From Arthrobacter horti (GTDB taxonomy: Bacteria > Actinomycetota > Actinomycetes > Actinomycetales > Micrococcaceae): 64,000 nt of DNA. Both the position numbers and the translations under genes were made by a program. The stretch's first letter is position 1; each line of letters opens with the position of its first letter. Positions 60,230 to 64,000 of this stretch are shown here, in pieces. The notes under the pieces were generated by a model. The model saw only the letters and a list, made by a program, of their open reading frames with translations. It ran no database searches and had not been told where the DNA came from. Location: the NCBI RefSeq assembly GCF_030731045.1, contig NZ_JAVALS010000007.1:62001-126000 (forward strand), written 5' to 3'.

Positions 60230-61684
<1,455 letters not shown>

Positions 61685-61690
61685 GCGCAC

Positions 61691-61731
61691 AAAGGCTGAG
61701 GGCCCGGGATTCCCCGGGCCCTCAGCCTTTT
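61691..61731 (+). terminator. Rho-independent terminator after serC
   Basis: AAAGGCTGAGGGCCCGGG pairs fully with its complement around ATTC and ends in TTTT; symmetrical A-run on the other side makes it bidirectional for the DUF3027 gene. Confidence 0.92.
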
Positions 61732-61758
61732 AAGCACATCCGTGCCAAATCATCTCGC

Positions 61759-62337
61759 TCAGCCCTCGTCGGGCTCATCCTCTTCAGCGGACGACGCCGG
61801 CCCGGCATCTTCCTGCCCAGCCTCCGGTGCGTCGTCGTCGGCGTCGACGGCGGACGGCTCGGCCGGTCCGCCTTCCTCCGGCTCCGCGGCCTCGCCGGGT
61901 TCCCCGGCGTCGCTGTGCGCGGACTCCGCTGCGGCGTCGGCAGCCTGAGCGGCTTCCATCGCGGCGACGTCCTCCGGGCGCACCCGCTCGGACCAGGGCA
62001 CCCACGGCGGGGCCAGGACGGAGTCCTCGCTCGGCAGCAGTCCCACCTCACTGACCGTGATGGTCTTGGAACGGGAATTGCGCGTCAGAACGGCGAACCA
62101 GGTCCACCCTCCGTAGCCCCGCAGCCGGGACTCGAAGAGATGCGTGACCACGCGGTCCTCTTCACGCTTGGCACCGAGGTGACCGCCGATGGTGCCCGGG
62201 CCTGTGACGGTCTCGAGCTCGCGGCGCGCCACATCCACCGCGGCGGCCAGCATGGCATCCGGTTTGCCCGTCTTCCACTGGGGCACGCCCGCGCGGTCGG
62301 TTCCGGGCCGGGCGGGAATCTGACGCTCCTCAGTCAT
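61759..62337 (-). CDS. DUF3027-domain protein, 192 aa
   Basis: Actinobacterial protein with a DUF3027 core in the first 125 residues (TVTGPGTIGGHLGAKREED and GYGGWTWFAVLTR are typical) and a highly acidic Glu/Asp/Ala-rich C-terminal tail. Function is unknown. It is 3 bp downstream of the cold-shock-domain gene, a conserved pair in actinobacteria. The acidic tail is low-complexity and probably disordered. Confidence 0.87.
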   Translation of the reverse strand: MTEERQIPARPGTDRAGVPQWKTGKPDAMLAAAVDVARRELETVTGPGTIGGHLGAKREEDRVVTHLFESRLRGYGGWTWFAVLTRNSRSKTITVSEVGLLPSEDSVLAPPWVPWSERVRPEDVAAMEAAQAADAAAESAHSDAGEPGEAAEPEEGGPAEPSAVDADDDAPEAGQEDAGPASSAEEDEPDEG

Positions 62338-62340
62338 GGC

Positions 62341-62724
62341 TCAGGCGTCCAGCTGGTCGGCGACCTGGCGGAGCGCGGCGGCGATGGCCGCGCCCTTCTT
62401 GCCCTCGGGGTACTTGCCCGAGGAGAGGGTGCCCGACAGATTGTCGAGCACGGTGGAGAGATCCTGGACCATGGGGGCGAGCTCCTTCGGTGATGGCCGC
62501 TTGGCCTTGGCGATGGACGGCACCTTCTCGAGCACGCGGATCCCCATGGCCTGGGCGCCGCGGCGCCCCTCGGCAATGCCGAATTCGATCCGGGTCCCCT
62601 TGCGGAGCTCCGTCACGCCGGCCGGCAGCGCGGAGGCCGGGAGATAGAACTCCTTGCCGTCCTCCGAAGCTGCAAAGCCGAAGCCTTTGTCCTTGTCGTA
62701 CCACTTGACGCTGCCGGTAGGCAC
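62341..62724 (-). CDS. Cold-shock-domain protein with C-terminal extension, 127 aa
   Basis: Nucleic-acid-binding protein: a CSD with SVKWYDKDKGFGFA (RNP1) near residue 5 and EFYLPASAL (the second strand region), then a 60-residue helical extension rich in Lys and Ala that is absent from ordinary CspA. GTG at 62724 has AGAGG 7 bp upstream; an upstream frame extension is Arg-rich and unlikely. It shares an operon with the DUF3027 gene. It may act as an RNA chaperone. Confidence 0.88.
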   Translation of the reverse strand: MPTGSVKWYDKDKGFGFAASEDGKEFYLPASALPAGVTELRKGTRIEFGIAEGRRGAQAMGIRVLEKVPSIAKAKRPSPKELAPMVQDLSTVLDNLSGTLSSGKYPEGKKGAAIAAALRQVADQLDA

Positions 62725-62925
62725 TTCTTTACCTCTGTCTGTCTTCAGTCTGTCTGCACGCTTGCCACGGCCGGTCCGCGCAGTTGGCGCCGGTGGCGTG
62801 AATCGTGGCACTGCGTATCCACACCATTTTACCCGTGCGGACTCATGTCACCCTCCACGGACTCACAGCGACCGCTCCGCCGCACACAGTAATCTCTCAG
62901 GAATCTTCCAGGGGAAAAGCGTTAG

Positions 62926-63645
62926 ATGAAGATCATGAAGACCGAAACCCCTGAAGCCAAACTCCTGGTCGTCGACGATGAGCCGAACATCCGGGAACTG
63001 CTCTCGACCTCCCTGCGCTTCGCGGGATTCGACGTCGTGGCCGCCGGCAATGGCCGGGAGGCCCTCGCCAAGGCCGAATCCGAGTCCCCGGACCTGATTG
63101 TGCTGGACGTCATGCTCCCCGACATGGACGGATTCAATGTCACCCGGAAGCTCCGCGCCGCGGGGCGGCACATCCCCGTGCTGTTCCTCACGGCCAAGGA
63201 TGACACGGAGGACAAGGTCATGGGACTGACCGTCGGCGGGGACGACTACGTCACCAAGCCGTTCAGCCTGGACGAGGTGGTGGCCCGAGTCCGCGCCGTG
63301 TTGCGCCGCACCCAGCCCCTGCTGGAGGACGAGGCCGTGATCCGGGTGGATGACCTGGAACTCGACGACGACGCTCACGAGGTCCGCCGCGGCGGCACCA
63401 TCATCGACCTGTCCCCCACCGAGTTCAAGCTCCTGCGCTACCTCATGCTCAATCCGAACCGGGTCCTGTCCAAGGCCCAGATCCTGGACCACGTGTGGGA
63501 GTACGACTTCAACGGCGACGCCTCGATCGTGGAGTCCTACATCTCCTATCTGCGCCGGAAGATCGACATCATCCCGGACACCCCCACGCTGATCCAGACC
63601 AAGCGTGGCGTGGGCTACGTCCTGCGGACCGCCGAAAAGCGCTGA
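62926..63645 (+). CDS. OmpR-family response regulator, 239 aa
   Basis: Receiver domain with acidic pocket LLVVDDEPNIREL, phospho-acceptor aspartate in LIVLDVMLPDMDG and conserved lysine in YVTKPFSLDE. The C-terminal winged helix has LSPTEFKLLRYLML and the RGVGYVLR recognition wing. It is followed by a partial histidine kinase with overlapping reading space (1 bp gap) and most resembles PhoP/TcrX-like actinobacterial regulators. The target genes are unknown. Two starts (62926 and 62935) are possible. Confidence 0.93.
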   Translation: MKIMKTETPEAKLLVVDDEPNIRELLSTSLRFAGFDVVAAGNGREALAKAESESPDLIVLDVMLPDMDGFNVTRKLRAAGRHIPVLFLTAKDDTEDKVMGLTVGGDDYVTKPFSLDEVVARVRAVLRRTQPLLEDEAVIRVDDLELDDDAHEVRRGGTIIDLSPTEFKLLRYLMLNPNRVLSKAQILDHVWEYDFNGDASIVESYISYLRRKIDIIPDTPTLIQTKRGVGYVLRTAEKR

Positions 63646-63646
63646 T

Positions 63647-64000
63647 TTGCTGCGCCGCTGGAAGTCGGCGTCCCTCCGGGCGCAGCTGATCGCAACCATC
63701 ATGGGCCTGCTCCTGGTCGCCCTGGCGACCACCGGTACCGGCACCATGCTGCTGCTGCACAGCTATCTGCAATCGCAGATCGACGCCCGGCTGGCCGCCG
63801 CCGTCGCCACCGTGACCAAGCCCGGCGGCTACACCCAGATCACCGGTGGCGCCACGGGCGTCCCCACCGACTACGCCGTCCTGGTCCTGCGGACCGGCAG
63901 TCCACCGTTCCGGACCGGCGCCAGTCAGGCCGGATACCCGGACATCCAGCAGATGAGCCTGGCGGACGCCCGGTCCACAGACGATAAGCCCTATGAAGCG
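63647..64000 (+). CDS. Sensor histidine kinase, N-terminal part (cut by window end)
   Basis: The first 118 residues of a kinase start at TTG 63647, 1 bp after the regulator stop. A basic leader is followed by a membrane helix (LIATIMGLLLVALATTG) and the start of an extracytoplasmic sensor domain. The HAMP, kinase and ATPase parts lie beyond the window. Pairing with the upstream regulator is clear. Later ATG codons are inside the helix and unlikely as starts. Confidence 0.85.
   Translation, partial: MLRRWKSASLRAQLIATIMGLLLVALATTGTGTMLLLHSYLQSQIDARLAAAVATVTKPGGYTQITGGATGVPTDYAVLVLRTGSPPFRTGASQAGYPDIQQMSLADARSTDDKPYEA

Overview
The window is chromosomal DNA from a high-GC Gram-positive actinobacterium, most likely Arthrobacter or a close Micrococcaceae relative. 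Support for this: strong G/C third-position bias, GTG and TTG starts, actinobacterial families (DUF3027 protein next to a cold-shock-domain protein, DtxR/IdeR-type repressor, short HNH protein, actinobacterial-type SerC) and two ydaO-type c-di-AMP riboswitch leaders in front of cell-wall hydrolase genes. Genus is inferred from gene content only. Functions rest on motifs read by eye; no database search was run.

Layout. (1) 0.1-2.9 kb: an overlapping histidine kinase / kinase-like membrane protein / LuxR-type regulator operon. (2) 2.9-8.9 kb, minus strand: a compact surface locus with an exosortase-family protein, a membrane-bound processive-type GT2, a lipoprotein, a polytopic membrane protein and two C-terminally membrane-anchored exported proteins, one of only 59 aa with an LAATG motif. 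Three tandem 23-bp repeats lie in the divergent promoter region next to an NTP_transf_5 gene. (3) 10.0-29.2 kb, minus strand: a tightly overlapping surface-glycan cluster with eight or more glycosyltransferases, two acyltransferase-3 enzymes, a Wzy/ligase-like protein, a CBS-NeuB-SAF-isomerase fusion, a NeuA-type cytidylyltransferase, a GT11 fucosyltransferase-like protein, a PIG-L deacetylase and an MsbA/PglK-like ABC exporter. (4) 29.3-39.1 kb: export control and initiation of the polymer (two Wzc/CpsD-like kinases, a Wzb-like phosphatase, a WbaP-like initiating transferase with a long structured leader), interrupted by pcrA and a PqqD-like gene. (5) 39.2-46.8 kb: a Tat-type exported protein with a MauE-thioredoxin partner, an AraC regulator with its own tandem repeats, and dTDP-rhamnose synthesis (rmlA, rmlB, rmlC-rmlD fusion) ending in an LCP glycan transferase. 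(6) 46.8-64 kb: mostly housekeeping (inositol monophosphatase family, tRNA-Arg, Nudix, ABC exporter, aquaporin, MoeA-like, HNH, two peptidoglycan hydrolases, DtxR, SerC, OmpR-type two-component pair), with an HprK-like/PqqD-like protein coupled to a type I signal peptidase and a second Tat-type two-cysteine exported protein.

How it fits together: dTDP-rhamnose and a CMP-nonulosonate would feed the glycosyltransferases. The WbaP-like enzyme primes the lipid carrier, the ABC exporter and Wzy-like protein move and extend the glycan, the Wzc/Wzb proteins control length and export, and the LCP protein could attach product to peptidoglycan. The exosortase locus looks like a separate module that processes or decorates anchored surface proteins. 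The most unusual items are the exosortase locus with its repeat elements, the paired two-cysteine Tat proteins that share an upstream element, and the dispersed HprK/PqqD/NTP_transf_5 components.
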